Shown: piece by piece, positions 33,742 to 43,445 of the stretch
Layout: every line of letters begins with the position of its first letter
How positions within the stretch are numbered: the first letter of the stretch is position 1
NCBI GenBank assembly: GCA_009668015.1
Contig: WJYB01000004.1
Coordinates: 1 to 64,000, forward strand
Length of the DNA: 64,000 bases
Direction: 5' to 3'
Source: Enterobacteriaceae bacterium RIT714
Lineage (GTDB): Bacteria > Pseudomonadota > Gammaproteobacteria > Enterobacterales > Enterobacteriaceae
Translations under genes and position numbers: made by a program
The notes under the pieces: model-generated
The model's input: only the letters and a program-made list of their open reading frames with translations
The model's database searches: none
What the model was told of the DNA's origin: nothing

Positions 33742-36162
33742 TTACTCGTCCTGCGTCGCGCTCTCAATGGTTAAGCGCACGTCGGAGGTAATCAGTTCTG
33801 CCAGCATCTGATAAACCTTCATCGTCTCTTCAGGCTCTGCATCTCCGGTGTCGCTGATATAGCCTTCGTCACGCAGCGTCAGTACCAGCGAGCTAAATAC
33901 CGCTTTATCGAAGAATTCTGGGGCGTTAATGCCGTGCAGGACGGACAAACGCTGAGCCAGCGTACGGCTCTCTTTTTCCAGTGTTCCGCGATTGATGGAC
34001 GGGTTAGCGCTCAACAGCCAGAAGGTGATCGCGTAGCGTTGCAGCGTCTCGCGTGCGCCCGCTGCCAGCAGTTGCAGCGTGCGGGAGCGTGATGGATTGA
34101 TCAGCAGCTCGTCATCTTTCACCGTCAGCAGACCCTGGCGGAGCAACTCTTCCGTCAGTTTATCCAGCTCAATTGCCAGCTCCTCTTTGCTCCAGCGCAG
34201 GAACAGCTCCGCTTTCAGCATCGGGTAGAGCGTTTCAACATGGCGCAGCAATTCCTGACGGGAGATACGACGATGTTGGGTGATGATCGCGGCCATAAGA
34301 GACGGCAACATCAGCATATGGGTGATGTTGTTGCGATAGTACGTCATCAGTACCGCCTGCTCGCGCGGCAGAATGATGATATCGCCAATCGTATCTTTCT
34401 CGACCTCAAACTTGTTCATCTGCAGCGCGTGATCGATCAGTTGACCCGCGGTGGTAGAAGGAACGGTAGAATCGGTTGAGTACGGAACATTACGCATAAT
34501 GCTCAGATAGCAGTCGAGCTGTTCGGTCAGCTGTTCACGCGTAAGGGAGCGCTGACGCGATGCCAGCAGCGCCGTAACGCACAGGTTCATGGCGTTAGCC
34601 GCGCCGGCGTTATTAATGCGCACCATCAAATCGGCGGCGATGCTGTTAACCGTCGGCGTCAGCCACGCAGGACGAATCGCCTCGATCGGATCGATAGATT
34701 CGCGCCATTCCGGCACATGCTGATTCAGATAGGTCATCAGCGGCATCGGTTCGCCAAAGTTCACGTAGCCCTGACCGAGATTACGCAGCTTGCTCAGGCC
34801 TTTCAGCATCTGCGGCAGGCTCTCTTTCTCTTTGGTCGCGCCGCGCAACTCTTTGGCGTAAGTACCCACTTCCATCACGTGCTCGTAGCCGATGTAAATA
34901 GGCACTAACGTGATTGGGCGCGTGCCGCCACGCAGCATCGCCTGAATGGTCATCGACAGCGTACCGGTTTTAGGGTCAAGCAGTCGGCCGGTGCGCGAAC
35001 GCCCACCTTCGACAAAGTATTCAACGGAATAGCCGCGGCTGAACAGCTCGCCCAGATATTCGCGGAACACGGTGGAATAGAGCTTATTGCCCTTGAAGGT
35101 ACGGCGGATAAAGAACGCGCCCAGGCGGCGGAAAATCGGGCCTGCTGGCCAGAAATTCAGGTTGATACCGGCAGCAATGTGCGGCGGCACCAGCCCCTGG
35201 TGATAAAGCACGTACGAAAGCAGCAGATAATCCATGTGGCTGCGGTGGCAGGGCACATAGACGATCTCGTGACCGTCGTGAGCCAGCTGGCGCACGCGCT
35301 CGGCGTTATGGACGTTAATCCCCTGATAGAGACGGTTCCAGGTAAAGCTCAGGATACGGTCAGACAGGCGGATCATTTCATACGAGAAATTCGCCGCAAT
35401 CTCTTCCATCAGGGCGATAGCGTTCTGCTGGGCTTTTTCGTGAGAGATTTTCTTGCTGCGCGCTTCATCTTCAACCGCGCGGGCAATCGCTTTGGATGCC
35501 AGCAGTTTATTAAACAGATCCTGACGCGCGGGCAGGCGTGGCCCAACGGCCGCCAGGCGCTGACGGGCGAAGTGCATACGGGCGACGCGAGCCAGTTTTT
35601 GCGCGATGATTTTATCGGTACCGTGTTCGTCAGCCATGCGGCGCAAGGAGACGGACGGCGAGAAACGCACAAAACTGTCGCGTCCCAACCATGAAACGGC
35701 AAAGAATTTTTGAATGCCGTTAAGCATACGCAGCGGCGGATTTTCTTCGCCTTTCTGACGTCCCGGACGACGACCAAACATCACCGACACCGGCACCATC
35801 TGGACATCCAGATCGGGGTTGCTGCGGTGCAGATCGAGGTAGTCGTGGAACAGCTTGATGGACTCTTCCTTCGGCGTGTAATAGGTAAACACGCGAGGCC
35901 CGCCGTGAATAAACACGTAGCGTGGCAGCAGAGTGCCATCGACCTCAAGGGGTTCAAGCGGATCGGGTAAGTCGTGCGCCAGACATTGGGCGCGCAGCGT
36001 CAGTAAGTCTGCCTTCGAGTTGTAAGGCAAAACGTACATAATAGGGCGCGAGGTATCGAGCCCTAATTCCAGCGCAGGTTCCGCCGGGATAGACTTACTT
36101 TTTACCAGGACGCTTAATGGTAAATTAAGTAATTTGTAGTAAATTCGTGGCCAGCCGGACAT
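33742..36162 (-). CDS. plsB: Glycerol-3-phosphate acyltransferase
   Basis: Inner-membrane enzyme that acylates position 1 of glycerol 3-phosphate, the first step of phospholipid synthesis. From [10 protein letters not shown] it has 806 residues, like E. coli (807). The catalytic block [15 protein letters not shown] (His near 306) and [18 protein letters not shown] are intact. The frame stays open upstream to 36225 and reads FCYPC...LLTRGFTSF, similar to the region upstream of E. coli plsB as remembered, so a longer 827-residue start is possible. Divergent from dgkA, which recycles diacylglycerol. Confidence 0.95.
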   Translation of the reverse strand: MSGWPRIYYKLLNLPLSVLVKSKSIPAEPALELGLDTSRPIMYVLPYNSKADLLTLRAQCLAHDLPDPLEPLEVDGTLLPRYVFIHGGPRVFTYYTPKEESIKLFHDYLDLHRSNPDLDVQMVPVSVMFGRRPGRQKGEENPPLRMLNGIQKFFAVSWLGRDSFVRFSPSVSLRRMADEHGTDKIIAQKLARVARMHFARQRLAAVGPRLPARQDLFNKLLASKAIARAVEDEARSKKISHEKAQQNAIALMEEIAANFSYEMIRLSDRILSFTWNRLYQGINVHNAERVRQLAHDGHEIVYVPCHRSHMDYLLLSYVLYHQGLVPPHIAAGINLNFWPAGPIFRRLGAFFIRRTFKGNKLYSTVFREYLGELFSRGYSVEYFVEGGRSRTGRLLDPKTGTLSMTIQAMLRGGTRPITLVPIYIGYEHVMEVGTYAKELRGATKEKESLPQMLKGLSKLRNLGQGYVNFGEPMPLMTYLNQHVPEWRESIDPIEAIRPAWLTPTVNSIAADLMVRINNAGAANAMNLCVTALLASRQRSLTREQLTEQLDCYLSIMRNVPYSTDSTVPSTTAGQLIDHALQMNKFEVEKDTIGDIIILPREQAVLMTYYRNNITHMLMLPSLMAAIITQHRRISRQELLRHVETLYPMLKAELFLRWSKEELAIELDKLTEELLRQGLLTVKDDELLINPSRSRTLQLLAAGARETLQRYAITFWLLSANPSINRGTLEKESRTLAQRLSVLHGINAPEFFDKAVFSSLVLTLRDEGYISDTGDAEPEETMKVYQMLAELITSDVRLTIESATQDE

Positions 36163-36236
36163 AAACGATGTAAAGCCTCTGGTTAATAATGCAATTGCGG
36201 CGCAAGGATAACAGAAAGCGCGCAAAATTTCTGTTG

Positions 36237-36277
36237 TTACCCGTCATACTTCAGGCTGCGGCGATACGCGTCGCAGC
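36237..36277. repeat. Possible ERIC-end remnant and hairpin (plsB-dgkA)
   Basis: TTACCCGTCATACTTCAGGC (36237-36256) equals the outer end of ERIC elements. It runs into GCTGCG...CGCAGC (about 36255-36277), which folds into a small stem. The rest of an ERIC is missing. Confidence 0.4.
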
Positions 36278-36316
36278 GAGAGTGATTGACGCTAAATCTA
36301 AGAAAAGGTTCTTTTA

Positions 36317-36685
36317 ATGGCCAATAATACCACTGGGTTAACCCGAATCATCAAAGCTGCCGGATATTCATGGAAAGGTTTCCGCGCCGCATGGATCAAT
36401 GAGGCTGCTTTCCGCCAGGAAGGGGTAGCCGCCATCATCGCGGTGATCATCGCCTGTTTCCTTGATGTGGATGCGATCACCCGCGTTCTGCTTATTGGTT
36501 CGGTTCTTCTGGTGATGATAGTGGAAATTCTCAACAGTGCTATTGAAGCGGTAGTGGATCGTATCGGTTCTGATTTCCACGAGCTCTCAGGCCGTGCGAA
36601 AGACATGGGTTCTGCCGCCGTGTTGCTGGCGATTATCATCGCTGCCATCACCTGGGGCACGCTTCTTTGGTCACATTTTCGATAA
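36317..36685 (+). CDS. dgkA: Diacylglycerol kinase
   Basis: Small inner-membrane trimeric kinase that phosphorylates diacylglycerol, mainly from osmoregulated glucan synthesis, to phosphatidate. The 122 residues equal E. coli DgkA. The signature EILNSAIEAVVDRIG (about 69-83) holds the catalytic Glu and Asn. Three transmembrane helices follow an amphipathic N-terminus (YSWKGFRAAW). Divergent from plsB. Confidence 0.97.
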   Translation: MANNTTGLTRIIKAAGYSWKGFRAAWINEAAFRQEGVAAIIAVIIACFLDVDAITRVLLIGSVLLVMIVEILNSAIEAVVDRIGSDFHELSGRAKDMGSAAVLLAIIIAAITWGTLLWSHFR

Positions 36686-36749
36686 GCCTTCCAGATTCAA
36701 ATAAGTCTCTGGTTTTTTGTGCAGTTTTTGGTTCCAAATTCACCTTTGA

Positions 36750-36786
36750 CTGTATATACTCACAGCATAACTGTATATACACCCAG
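36750..36786 (+). promoter_or_regulatory. Twin LexA boxes of lexA
   Basis: CTGTATATACTCACAG (36750-36765) and CTGTATATACACCCAG (36771-36786) both fit CTG-N10-CAG and sit 9-45 bases before lexA, as in E. coli. They give autoregulation of the SOS repressor. Confidence 0.97.
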
Positions 36787-36794
36787 GGGGCGGA

Positions 36795-37403
36795 ATGAAA
36801 GCGTTAACGGCCAGACAGCAAGAGGTGTTTGATCTGATCAGAGATCATATCAGCCAGACGGGAATGCCCCCGACGCGTGCGGAAATCGCACAGCGCCTGG
36901 GCTTCCGTTCTCCAAATGCCGCTGAAGAGCACCTCAAAGCGCTGGCACGTAAAGGCGTCCTTGAGATTGTCTCCGGCGCTTCACGCGGCATCCGTCTGCT
37001 GGTGGAAGAAGAAGAAGGCCTGCCACTCGTGGGGCGCGTTGCAGCGGGTGAGCCTTTGCTGGCACAGCAACATATCGAAGGGCATTATCAGGTCGATCCT
37101 GGAATGTTTAAACCGAGTGCTGATTTCCTGCTGCGCGTCAGCGGTATGTCCATGAAGGATATCGGTATCCTGGATGGCGATCTGCTGGCGGTACATAAAA
37201 CGCAGGATGTGCGTAACGGCCAGGTTGTTGTTGCGCGTATTGACGACGAAGTTACGGTTAAGCGACTGAAAAAACAGGGTAACTCTGTTCAGTTGTTGCC
37301 AGAAAACAGCGAGTTCTCTCCGATTGTTGTGGATTTGCGCGAGCAGACTTTCACTATCGAAGGGCTGGCAGTTGGCGTTATCCGTAATGGTGAGTGGCTG
37401 TAA
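36795..37403 (+). CDS. lexA: SOS repressor LexA
   Basis: Represses DNA-damage genes and cleaves itself when RecA filaments form. The 202 residues equal E. coli LexA. A winged helix-turn-helix ([21 protein letters not shown], about 25-45) is followed by the cleavage site Ala-Gly in [10 protein letters not shown] (84-85), the catalytic Ser in SGMSMKD (119) and Lys in DDEVTVKRL (156). Two LexA boxes overlap its promoter. dinF follows 64 bases later in the same operon. Confidence 0.98.
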   Translation: MKALTARQQEVFDLIRDHISQTGMPPTRAEIAQRLGFRSPNAAEEHLKALARKGVLEIVSGASRGIRLLVEEEEGLPLVGRVAAGEPLLAQQHIEGHYQVDPGMFKPSADFLLRVSGMSMKDIGILDGDLLAVHKTQDVRNGQVVVARIDDEVTVKRLKKQGNSVQLLPENSEFSPIVVDLREQTFTIEGLAVGVIRNGEWL

Positions 37404-37467
37404 TTTCTCTCTGACAGGCTGTGGTCCCACCGCAGCCTGGCTGTTTCTCCCTTCCCGGTAATTGCTC

Positions 37468-38787
37468 ATGTCTCTGCTGACCTCTTCAGACAAGGCATTG
37501 TGGCGTCTCGCCCTGCCCATGATCTTCTCCAATATCACCGTACCCCTTCTCGGCCTGGTCGATACGGCTGTCATTGGTCATCTGGACTCTCCGGTTTATC
37601 TGGGAGGCGTAGCGATCGGCGCCACGGCGACCAGTTTTCTGTTTATGCTGCTGCTCTTTTTGCGCATGAGCACGACGGGGCTTACCGCTCAGGCATTTGG
37701 CGCCAAAGATCCGCGGCGTCTGGCACGGGCGCTGGTTCAGCCGCTAATCCTTGCCCTGGGTGCAGGTTTGCTGATTGTGCTGTTGCGTACTCCCCTGATC
37801 GATCTGGCGTTGCAGATTGTGGGCGGGAGCGAAGCCGTGCTGGAGCAAGCGCGACGTTTTCTGGCTATCCGCTGGCTCAGCGCTCCGGCCTCCCTGGCGA
37901 ATCTGGTGCTGCTCGGCTGGTTGCTTGGTGTTCAGTATGCACGGGCGCCGGTGATCCTGCTGGTGGTGGGAAATCTCCTCAATATTGTTCTCGATTTGTG
38001 GCTGGTGATGGGCCTGCATATGAATGTGCAGGGGGCGGCTCTGGCGACTGTCGTGGCAGAATACGGCACATTTTTCATCGGCTTGTGGATGGTTAAACGG
38101 GTGCTCGCGATGCGTGGCATCTCGCTGACGATGCTCAAAACTGCGTGGCGCGGCAATATTCGTAAACTGCTGGCGCTGAACCGCGACATCATGCTGCGCT
38201 CGTTGCTGCTGCAACTCTGCTTTGGCGCGCTGACGGTGTTTGGTGCGCGTTTAGGTCCAGAGATTGTGGCCGTCAATGCCGTACTCATGACGTTACTGAC
38301 CTTCACGGCCTATGCGCTGGATGGCTTTGCCTACGCCGTAGAAGCCCATTCCGGGCAAGCCTACGGTGCGCGGCAAGCGGGGCAATTGCAGGACGTGTGG
38401 CGTGCCGCGTGCAGACAATCTGGCCTGGTGGCGCTCGTTTTTGCGCTGATCTATGCCTTATTTGGTAATCACATTGTGGCGTTACTGACCACATTGCCTG
38501 AGTTACGCGAGCTGGCGAGTCATTACATCTTCTGGCAGGTCGTGTTGCCGGTGGTGGGGGTCTGGTGCTATTTGCTGGATGGTATGTTTATTGGCGCGAC
38601 GCGCGGCGCAGAAATGCGCAACAGCATGGCCGTGGCGGCAGCGGGCTTCGCCTTAACCCTGTTGACACTTCCGTGGCTCGGAAACCACGGTTTGTGGCTG
38701 GCTCTGGCCGTATTTCTGGCGCTGCGGGGCCTGTCGCTGGCCCTTATCTGGCGTCGTCACTGGCGCAAAAATACCTGGTTCCCATAG
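37468..38787 (+). CDS. dinF: MATE family efflux protein DinF
   Basis: SOS-induced inner-membrane exporter of the MATE family, linked in E. coli to protection from oxidative stress and bile salts. The start at MSLLTSSDKALWRLALP gives 439 residues; an in-frame TTG at 37462 is less likely. Twelve hydrophobic segments are visible. Motifs PMIFSNITVPLLGLVDTAVIGHL and GLTAQAFGAKD are typical of the family. Cotranscribed from the lexA promoter; some LexA-independent expression is possible. Confidence 0.95.
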   Translation: MSLLTSSDKALWRLALPMIFSNITVPLLGLVDTAVIGHLDSPVYLGGVAIGATATSFLFMLLLFLRMSTTGLTAQAFGAKDPRRLARALVQPLILALGAGLLIVLLRTPLIDLALQIVGGSEAVLEQARRFLAIRWLSAPASLANLVLLGWLLGVQYARAPVILLVVGNLLNIVLDLWLVMGLHMNVQGAALATVVAEYGTFFIGLWMVKRVLAMRGISLTMLKTAWRGNIRKLLALNRDIMLRSLLLQLCFGALTVFGARLGPEIVAVNAVLMTLLTFTAYALDGFAYAVEAHSGQAYGARQAGQLQDVWRAACRQSGLVALVFALIYALFGNHIVALLTTLPELRELASHYIFWQVVLPVVGVWCYLLDGMFIGATRGAEMRNSMAVAAAGFALTLLTLPWLGNHGLWLALAVFLALRGLSLALIWRRHWRKNTWFP

Positions 38788-38932
38788 TGGCTTCGTTCGG
38801 CGAAACGGTTAAAGATTCTGAATCTCAACACGCATGCCGAATCCTTATCTACAATTATTATCACGTCCAGCAGGAAATGAACGTAACGGACGATACGAAT
38901 TTACGTGATAACCGAACGATGAGGAATTGATT

Positions 38933-39142
38933 ATGAATAAAGACGAAATCGGCGGTAACTGGAAACAGTTCAAAGGTAAAGCGAAAGAACAGTGGGGTAA
39001 ACTGACCGACGATGACGTAACTGTCATTGAAGGTAAACGCGAACAGCTTGTCGGTAAGATTCAGGAACGATATGGCTACGCGAAAGACCAGGCGGAAAAA
39101 GAGGTTGTTGACTGGGAAAAACGCAACGACTACCGCTGGTAA
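38933..39142 (+). CDS. yjbJ: CsbD-like stress protein YjbJ
   Basis: A 69-residue hydrophilic protein of the CsbD/UPF0337 family, abundant in stationary-phase E. coli under sigmaS. The core GNWKQFKGKAKEQWGKLTDDD and the end EKRNDYRW match YjbJ. The ATG at 38933 follows AGGAA; an in-frame codon at 38927 adds only two residues. A GGGCGGC/GCCGCCC hairpin (39183-39200) lies downstream. Confidence 0.94.
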   Translation: MNKDEIGGNWKQFKGKAKEQWGKLTDDDVTVIEGKREQLVGKIQERYGYAKDQAEKEVVDWEKRNDYRW

Positions 39143-39182
39143 ATGAGTTCTACCCGAACGTACATGGATGTACGATCCCTGA

Positions 39183-39206
39183 GGGCGGCTTATGCCGCCC
39201 GCTTAC
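39183..39206. terminator. Probable bidirectional terminator of yjbJ and zur
   Basis: GGGCGGC, TTAT loop and GCCGCCC lie between the convergent genes. T tracts are poor on both sides, so strength is uncertain. Confidence 0.5.
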
Positions 39207-39207
39207 G

Positions 39208-39723
39208 TTAACGCGGCTTTTTCTTTACCAGTATCGAATGATCGTGCTGGCAATCGCTTTGGTGGCGACAGGCCTCTACTTCCACACAGGCTGAGCATAA
39301 GCCGTGCGCCTCAATCACATTGTGGCGAAGGGCAAATCCCATTTTCGCGGCCAGCGAATGCATAATATCTTCCACACCCTCCGCACCCTCTTCTTTGACC
39401 ACTCCACAGCGATCGCAGATAAACATGGCGGACGTATGCGTCGGTTGATCGAACAGATGGCAAAGCACATAGCTGTTTGTTGATTCAACTTTATGCACAA
39501 AACCCTGTTCCAGCAGAAAATCCAGCGCCCGGTAGACGGTGGGGGGTTTTGCCTGTGGCTCGCTTTCACGCAATAAATCGAGTAAATCATAGGCGCTGAT
39601 GGCACCGGGTTGCAGGCTCATCAAACGCAAGACTTCAAGGCGCTGCGGGGTCAGGCGCACATTGCGTTGCGCGCAGAGCTTTTCAGCTTGCGCTAACAGC
39701 TCCTGCATCGTGGTCTTATCCAT
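39208..39723 (-). CDS. zur: Zinc uptake regulator
   Basis: Fur-family repressor that turns off znuABC and other zinc genes when zinc is plentiful. The ATG at 39723 (MDKTTMQELLAQAEK) gives 171 residues as in E. coli; an in-frame codon at 39759 would add twelve. The winged helix covers about 25-80. The structural zinc site is CDRC and CSAC, and the sensing site uses the Cys/His set in YVLCHLFDQPTH. E. coli has Cys at VKEECAEG where this protein has Gly; that Cys is not one of the main ligands. Divergent from the cupin gene. Confidence 0.95.
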   Translation of the reverse strand: MDKTTMQELLAQAEKLCAQRNVRLTPQRLEVLRLMSLQPGAISAYDLLDLLRESEPQAKPPTVYRALDFLLEQGFVHKVESTNSYVLCHLFDQPTHTSAMFICDRCGVVKEEGAEGVEDIMHSLAAKMGFALRHNVIEAHGLCSACVEVEACRHQSDCQHDHSILVKKKPR

Positions 39724-39836
39724 ATAGCACCTCGAATCAAATTGACGGGAAACGCTCACTTTACCATGTTCTGCTCAAAACGCCGAGATCCACCACAGTG
39801 TGCTATACCTGAGCCATCGCAACACGAGAAACTCTT

Positions 39837-40325
39837 ATGAAAAGACCTGACTGCATTAAACACTGGCGCGACGTTGAGGGCGCTGATGACTCAACCTATC
39901 CCGATAGTGACGAACGTTTTGCCATTGGCGCCCCGCTGGCCCGCAAGCTTGGACTCGGGCGTATCGGTATCCATCATGAGCGATTGCCGCCAGGCCGTCG
40001 TACCTCTTACCCTCATGCAGAAAGCGATGAAGAAGAGTTTATCTATGTCATTGAGGGATATCCGCAGGCGTGGATAAATGGCTACCTGTGGAAGCTGGAG
40101 CCGGGCGACAGCGTCGGTTTTCCGGCCGGAACCGGTGTGTGCCATACCTTTATCAATAACACTGATGACGAAGTACGACTGCTGGTCGTGGGCGAGGCAA
40201 ACAAAAAGCACAATCGTATCTACTATCCGCTAAACCCGGTTTATGCCGCCACGCGAGAAGATCGCTGGGTCGATCATCCGCCGCAATTTTTTGGCCCTCA
40301 CGACGGAAAACCTGGGCGAAAATAA
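39837..40325 (+). CDS. Cupin-domain protein of unknown function
   Basis: A 162-residue soluble protein with one cupin domain (about 40-115). The first motif is PGRRTSYPHAESDEEEFIYV, with His60 and the following acidic residues as possible metal ligands, and the second is GDSVGFPAGTGVCHTFINN with His103. The fold is clear, the reaction is not. K-12 has no gene here. It is divergent from zur with a 113-base gap, which makes zinc-linked control possible, but no clear Zur box was seen. AGAAACTCTT before the ATG is a poor binding site. Confidence 0.75.
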   Translation: MKRPDCIKHWRDVEGADDSTYPDSDERFAIGAPLARKLGLGRIGIHHERLPPGRRTSYPHAESDEEEFIYVIEGYPQAWINGYLWKLEPGDSVGFPAGTGVCHTFINNTDDEVRLLVVGEANKKHNRIYYPLNPVYAATREDRWVDHPPQFFGPHDGKPGRK

Positions 40326-40437
40326 TATCCTCTTCTATAAATATTGAGGGCCGTCACACATAACAACAGGCCAAAGGGATGATTTAACTTAAGGAAATAG
40401 CGGGTCTTTTTGTTCTTATTCACAGCAATAGTTCGTC

Positions 40438-40470
40438 CCCGTTTGGGAGATAACTGACGGGGGTTGTTTA
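40438..40470 (+). other. Hairpin before the TraF_2-family gene
   Basis: CCCCGT ... ACGGGG pair across a 14-base loop, followed by GTTGTTTAA. It may end the cupin transcript or lie in the leader of the next gene. Nothing else clear was seen in 40326-40496. Confidence 0.35.
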
Positions 40471-40496
40471 ATAACAGATTATAAGACGAGCATACT

Positions 40497-41807
40497 GTGA
40501 AAAAAAATTTTAAATTTTCGGTGGTTAGCATCGCTGTCTCCCTGTTTATGGCAAACGAGGCGGGAGCAGCCAATACCTGGACAGAAGCGCGTAGCGACGC
40601 GATGGGCGGTACGGGCGTTGCATCAGGCAATTACGGTAGCGGAGCGTTCATTAACCCGGCACTGCTGGCAAAAGCAAAACCCGATGATGACATTACCGTT
40701 ATTTTGCCTTCTGTTGGGGCACGCATTACAGACAAAGACAATCTTCAGGATGATATCGACGATATTAGCGATAAAGTCGATCATTATGACGACGTGATCA
40801 GCAACCTGACGGCGGCTGAAATCATCGCTAATCCGTTGGGCTCGGTGAATCAGTTCCAGAGCGCAGCGAAAGATCTGGCTGATGAACTTAATAACCTGAA
40901 AGGCAAAACCGCCCGCGCCAATGCAGGTGCAGGAATTGCGGTGAGTATTCCCAATAACGTGCTGGCGGTAGCCTTTGTGGCGAAAGGCAATGCCCACGCA
41001 CGCGTCAGCTCATCTATCGATCAGCAGGATATTGATTACCTGCGCGGTATTCAAAACAGCAAAATTGTGGCCGGAGGCGTCGCGCTGGATGCCGCGTTAA
41101 ACGGCTCGGATGAGATCACTAAAAACCTCAACTCTACGGCATCGGGTCGCGTGGCGATTGTTTCTGACTACGGTATCGCCGTCGCCCGACAGTTTGATAT
41201 TGCCGATGTCCCGGTCTCCGTCGGTGTGACGCCAAAATTGCAAAAAACCTGGCTCTACAACTACACCACCTCCATCTACACCTACGACAGCAACGACTGG
41301 AACAGCAGCCGCTATCGTAATGACGATACCGGATTTAACGTTGATGCAGGTATCACGGCTGATTTTGGTGAGAACTGGACGGTCGGTTTGAGCGGGCAGA
41401 ACCTGATGTCTCGCGATATCGACACCAAAGACGTGCGCATCCGCAATGGCCGCACGGGAGAAGTGGTCAACTATAAAGATACCTATCAGATCCGCCCTCT
41501 GGTGACGGCGGGCGTGGCCTGGCACACCGATCTCGTGACCCTCACCGCCGACGGTGATCTGACGGAAACCAAAGGCTTTAAAAGCGAGGAAAACTCGCAG
41601 TACGTAGGCGTCGGTGCGGAAGTGACACCGCTCAGCTGGCTGGCGGTTCGTGCGGGTTATCGTGCGGATGTGAAGGATAACGACAGCAACGTCTTTACTG
41701 GCGGTGTCGGCTTTGCGCCGTTCAACACGGTACACGTGGATCTGATGGGGCTGTACGGCGAAGACGAAACCTGGGGGGCTGGCGCGCAGTTAAGCGTGAC
41801 GTTCTAA
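40497..41807 (+). CDS. TraF_2-family exported beta-barrel-like protein
   Basis: A 436-residue protein from a GTG start. The signal peptide MKKNFKFSVVSIAVSLFMAN ends near NEAGA. The mature start (SDAMGGTGVASGNYGSGAFINPALL) resembles FadL/TraF_2-type outer-membrane proteins, and the C-terminus AGAQLSVTF ends in Phe as outer-membrane barrels do. Asp-rich helical DKDNLQDDIDDISDKVDHYDD precedes the barrel-like part. It is often labelled conjugal transfer protein TraF, but no transfer gene is nearby. Function unknown; chromosomal neighbour of dusA in related genera. Confidence 0.7.
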   Translation: MKKNFKFSVVSIAVSLFMANEAGAANTWTEARSDAMGGTGVASGNYGSGAFINPALLAKAKPDDDITVILPSVGARITDKDNLQDDIDDISDKVDHYDDVISNLTAAEIIANPLGSVNQFQSAAKDLADELNNLKGKTARANAGAGIAVSIPNNVLAVAFVAKGNAHARVSSSIDQQDIDYLRGIQNSKIVAGGVALDAALNGSDEITKNLNSTASGRVAIVSDYGIAVARQFDIADVPVSVGVTPKLQKTWLYNYTTSIYTYDSNDWNSSRYRNDDTGFNVDAGITADFGENWTVGLSGQNLMSRDIDTKDVRIRNGRTGEVVNYKDTYQIRPLVTAGVAWHTDLVTLTADGDLTETKGFKSEENSQYVGVGAEVTPLSWLAVRAGYRADVKDNDSNVFTGGVGFAPFNTVHVDLMGLYGEDETWGAGAQLSVTF

Positions 41808-41813
41808 GGTCAT

Positions 41814-41845
41814 CCGGAGGCCATGCGCCTCCGGCTTTTCTTTGT
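41814..41845 (+). terminator. Terminator of the TraF_2-family gene
   Basis: CCGGAGGC, a five-base loop and GCCTCCGG followed by CTTTTCTTT. Confidence 0.8.
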
Positions 41846-41889
41846 GCTATAGTAGCGCCCCTTTTCCACCAGATGCTTAAAACTTCGCC

Positions 41890-42885
41890 ATGTCGTCAGA
41901 ATCAAAGCCAACATTTCCAGCACACCGTTTTTCCATCGCCCCTATGCTCGACTGGACGGACAGACACTGCCGCTATTTCCTGCGCCAGCTCTCACGCCAT
42001 ACGCTGCTGTACACCGAAATGGTCACGACAGGTGCGATCATTCATGGTAAAGGCGACTATCTGGCCTACAGCGAAGAAGAGCATCCTGTTGCCTTGCAGC
42101 TGGGCGGTAGCGATCCGGCGGCGTTAGCGCATTGTGCGAAGCTGGCTGAAGAACGTGGCTATGACGAAATTAATCTCAACGTCGGTTGCCCGTCCGATCG
42201 CGTGCAGAACGGCATGTTTGGCGCCTGTCTGATGGGCAACGCGCAGCTGGTTGCGGACAGTATCAAAGCGATGCGCGACGTGGTGTCGATTCCGGTAACG
42301 GTAAAAACGCGTATCGGTATTGATGACCAGGACAGCTACCAATTCCTGTGCGATTTTATCAATACCGTTTCAGGGAAAGGTGAGTGTGAGATGTTTATCA
42401 TTCACGCGCGCAAAGCCTGGCTCTCCGGCCTCAGCCCGAAAGAGAACCGCGAAATTCCACCGCTGGACTATCCACGCGTTTATCAGCTGAAGCGCGATTT
42501 CCCGCATCTCACCATGTCGATTAACGGCGGCATCAAGTCTCTTGACGAAACCAAAGCCCATTTAGACCATATGGATGGCGTGATGGTCGGCCGTGAGGCG
42601 TACCAGAATCCAGGCATTCTTGCCTCGGTCGATCGCGAAATCTTTGGCGTTGATGGCGCGGACAGCGACCCGGTGGCGGTGGTGCGAGCGATGTATCCCT
42701 ATATTGAGCGTGAGCTGAGTAACGGAACCTATCTGGGGCACATTACCCGCCATATGCTGGGTCTGTTCCAGGGGATCCCCGGGGCGCGTCAGTGGCGTCG
42801 TTATCTGAGTGAAAACGCGCATAAATCCGGGGCCGATATCGACGTCCTGGAGCATGCGCTGCGTCTGGTCGCGGATAAGCGATAA
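41890..42885 (+). CDS. dusA: tRNA-dihydrouridine(20/20a) synthase
   Basis: FMN enzyme that reduces uridine 20 and 20a in the tRNA D-loop. The 331 residues are close to E. coli DusA. The barrel starts [18 protein letters not shown]. The active-site Cys lies in [21 protein letters not shown] (catalytic Cys near 101). [10 protein letters not shown] and [13 protein letters not shown] bind FMN phosphate. A terminator follows. Confidence 0.96.
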   Translation: MSSESKPTFPAHRFSIAPMLDWTDRHCRYFLRQLSRHTLLYTEMVTTGAIIHGKGDYLAYSEEEHPVALQLGGSDPAALAHCAKLAEERGYDEINLNVGCPSDRVQNGMFGACLMGNAQLVADSIKAMRDVVSIPVTVKTRIGIDDQDSYQFLCDFINTVSGKGECEMFIIHARKAWLSGLSPKENREIPPLDYPRVYQLKRDFPHLTMSINGGIKSLDETKAHLDHMDGVMVGREAYQNPGILASVDREIFGVDGADSDPVAVVRAMYPYIERELSNGTYLGHITRHMLGLFQGIPGARQWRRYLSENAHKSGADIDVLEHALRLVADKR

Positions 42886-42913
42886 TTTTCACTAAAAGAT
42901 GGTCAAATTCACC

Positions 42914-42944
42914 ACGCCCCGCCTGTCCTCGCGGGGCGTTTTTG
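42914..42944 (+). terminator. Terminator of dusA
   Basis: ACGCCCCGC, eight-base loop and GCGGGGCGT followed by TTTTTG. Confidence 0.9.
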
Positions 42945-42965
42945 TTTAAAATCAATGCATTAAAA

Positions 42966-42982
42966 TTGGCACGTTTCTTGTA
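42966..42982 (+). promoter_or_regulatory. Sigma54 promoter of pspG
   Basis: TTGGCAC-N5-TTGTA matches the -24/-12 elements (TGGCAC-N5-TTGCW) 42 bases before pspG. E. coli pspG is transcribed by sigma54 RNA polymerase with PspF. Confidence 0.9.
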
Positions 42983-43023
42983 ATACTCAGAGCATACTGT
43001 GATGTCTTACGTGGGAGAGAGCC

Positions 43024-43266
43024 ATGCTGGAACTGCTATTTGTGGTTGGATTTTTTGTAATGCTGATGGCGACCGGAATTTCGCTGCTCGGTATTCTGGC
43101 AGCGCTGGTGGTGGCGACGGCGGTGATGTTTATCGGCGGGCTGTTTGCGTTGATGATTAAACTGTTGCCGTGGCTGCTGTTGGCGGTCGCTGTGGTATGG
43201 GTGATCAGGGCGATTAAAACACCAAAAGTTCCACAGTATCAGCGCAATAACCGCTTTCGTTACTAA
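43024..43266 (+). CDS. pspG: Phage shock protein G
   Basis: An 80-residue inner-membrane protein of the phage-shock response, which protects the proton-motive force. Three hydrophobic segments fill residues 2-65. The end PQYQRNNRFRY is polar and basic as in E. coli PspG. GGGAGAG precedes the ATG. Expression should require PspF and sigma54 (promoter at 42966). The main psp operon is outside the window. Confidence 0.95.
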   Translation: MLELLFVVGFFVMLMATGISLLGILAALVVATAVMFIGGLFALMIKLLPWLLLAVAVVWVIRAIKTPKVPQYQRNNRFRY

Positions 43267-43407
43267 GGTATTGAGGTATTCGTCACATACCTGCAACTTT
43301 TCCGGCAGCGATGCTTAGAACAGAATAGGATTTACTTATCAAATCTGTCACTATTGCTGCCGTTAACGAATTCATCGAGCTGTACCCTACATACAGCCGA
43401 ACTAAAA

Positions 43408-43445
43408 AAAGAAAGGGCTTCCCACGGGAAGCCCTAATTCTTTTT
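43408..43445. terminator. Bidirectional terminator between pspG and qorA
   Basis: AGGGCTTCCC, ACG loop and GGGAAGCCCT form a ten-bp stem with TTCTTTTT on one side and TTTCTTTTTTT on the other, so it can end both convergent transcripts. Confidence 0.88.

Noticed and set aside
40497-41807. Part of a conjugative transfer system
   Set aside because: The TraF_2 label is only a family name. No relaxase, type IV secretion or plasmid gene is nearby, and its neighbours are core chromosome.
43300-43440. Open frame reading VNEFIELYPTYS between pspG and qorA
   Set aside because: It has no start codon with a binding site, runs through the bidirectional terminator and is not recognised as part of any gene.
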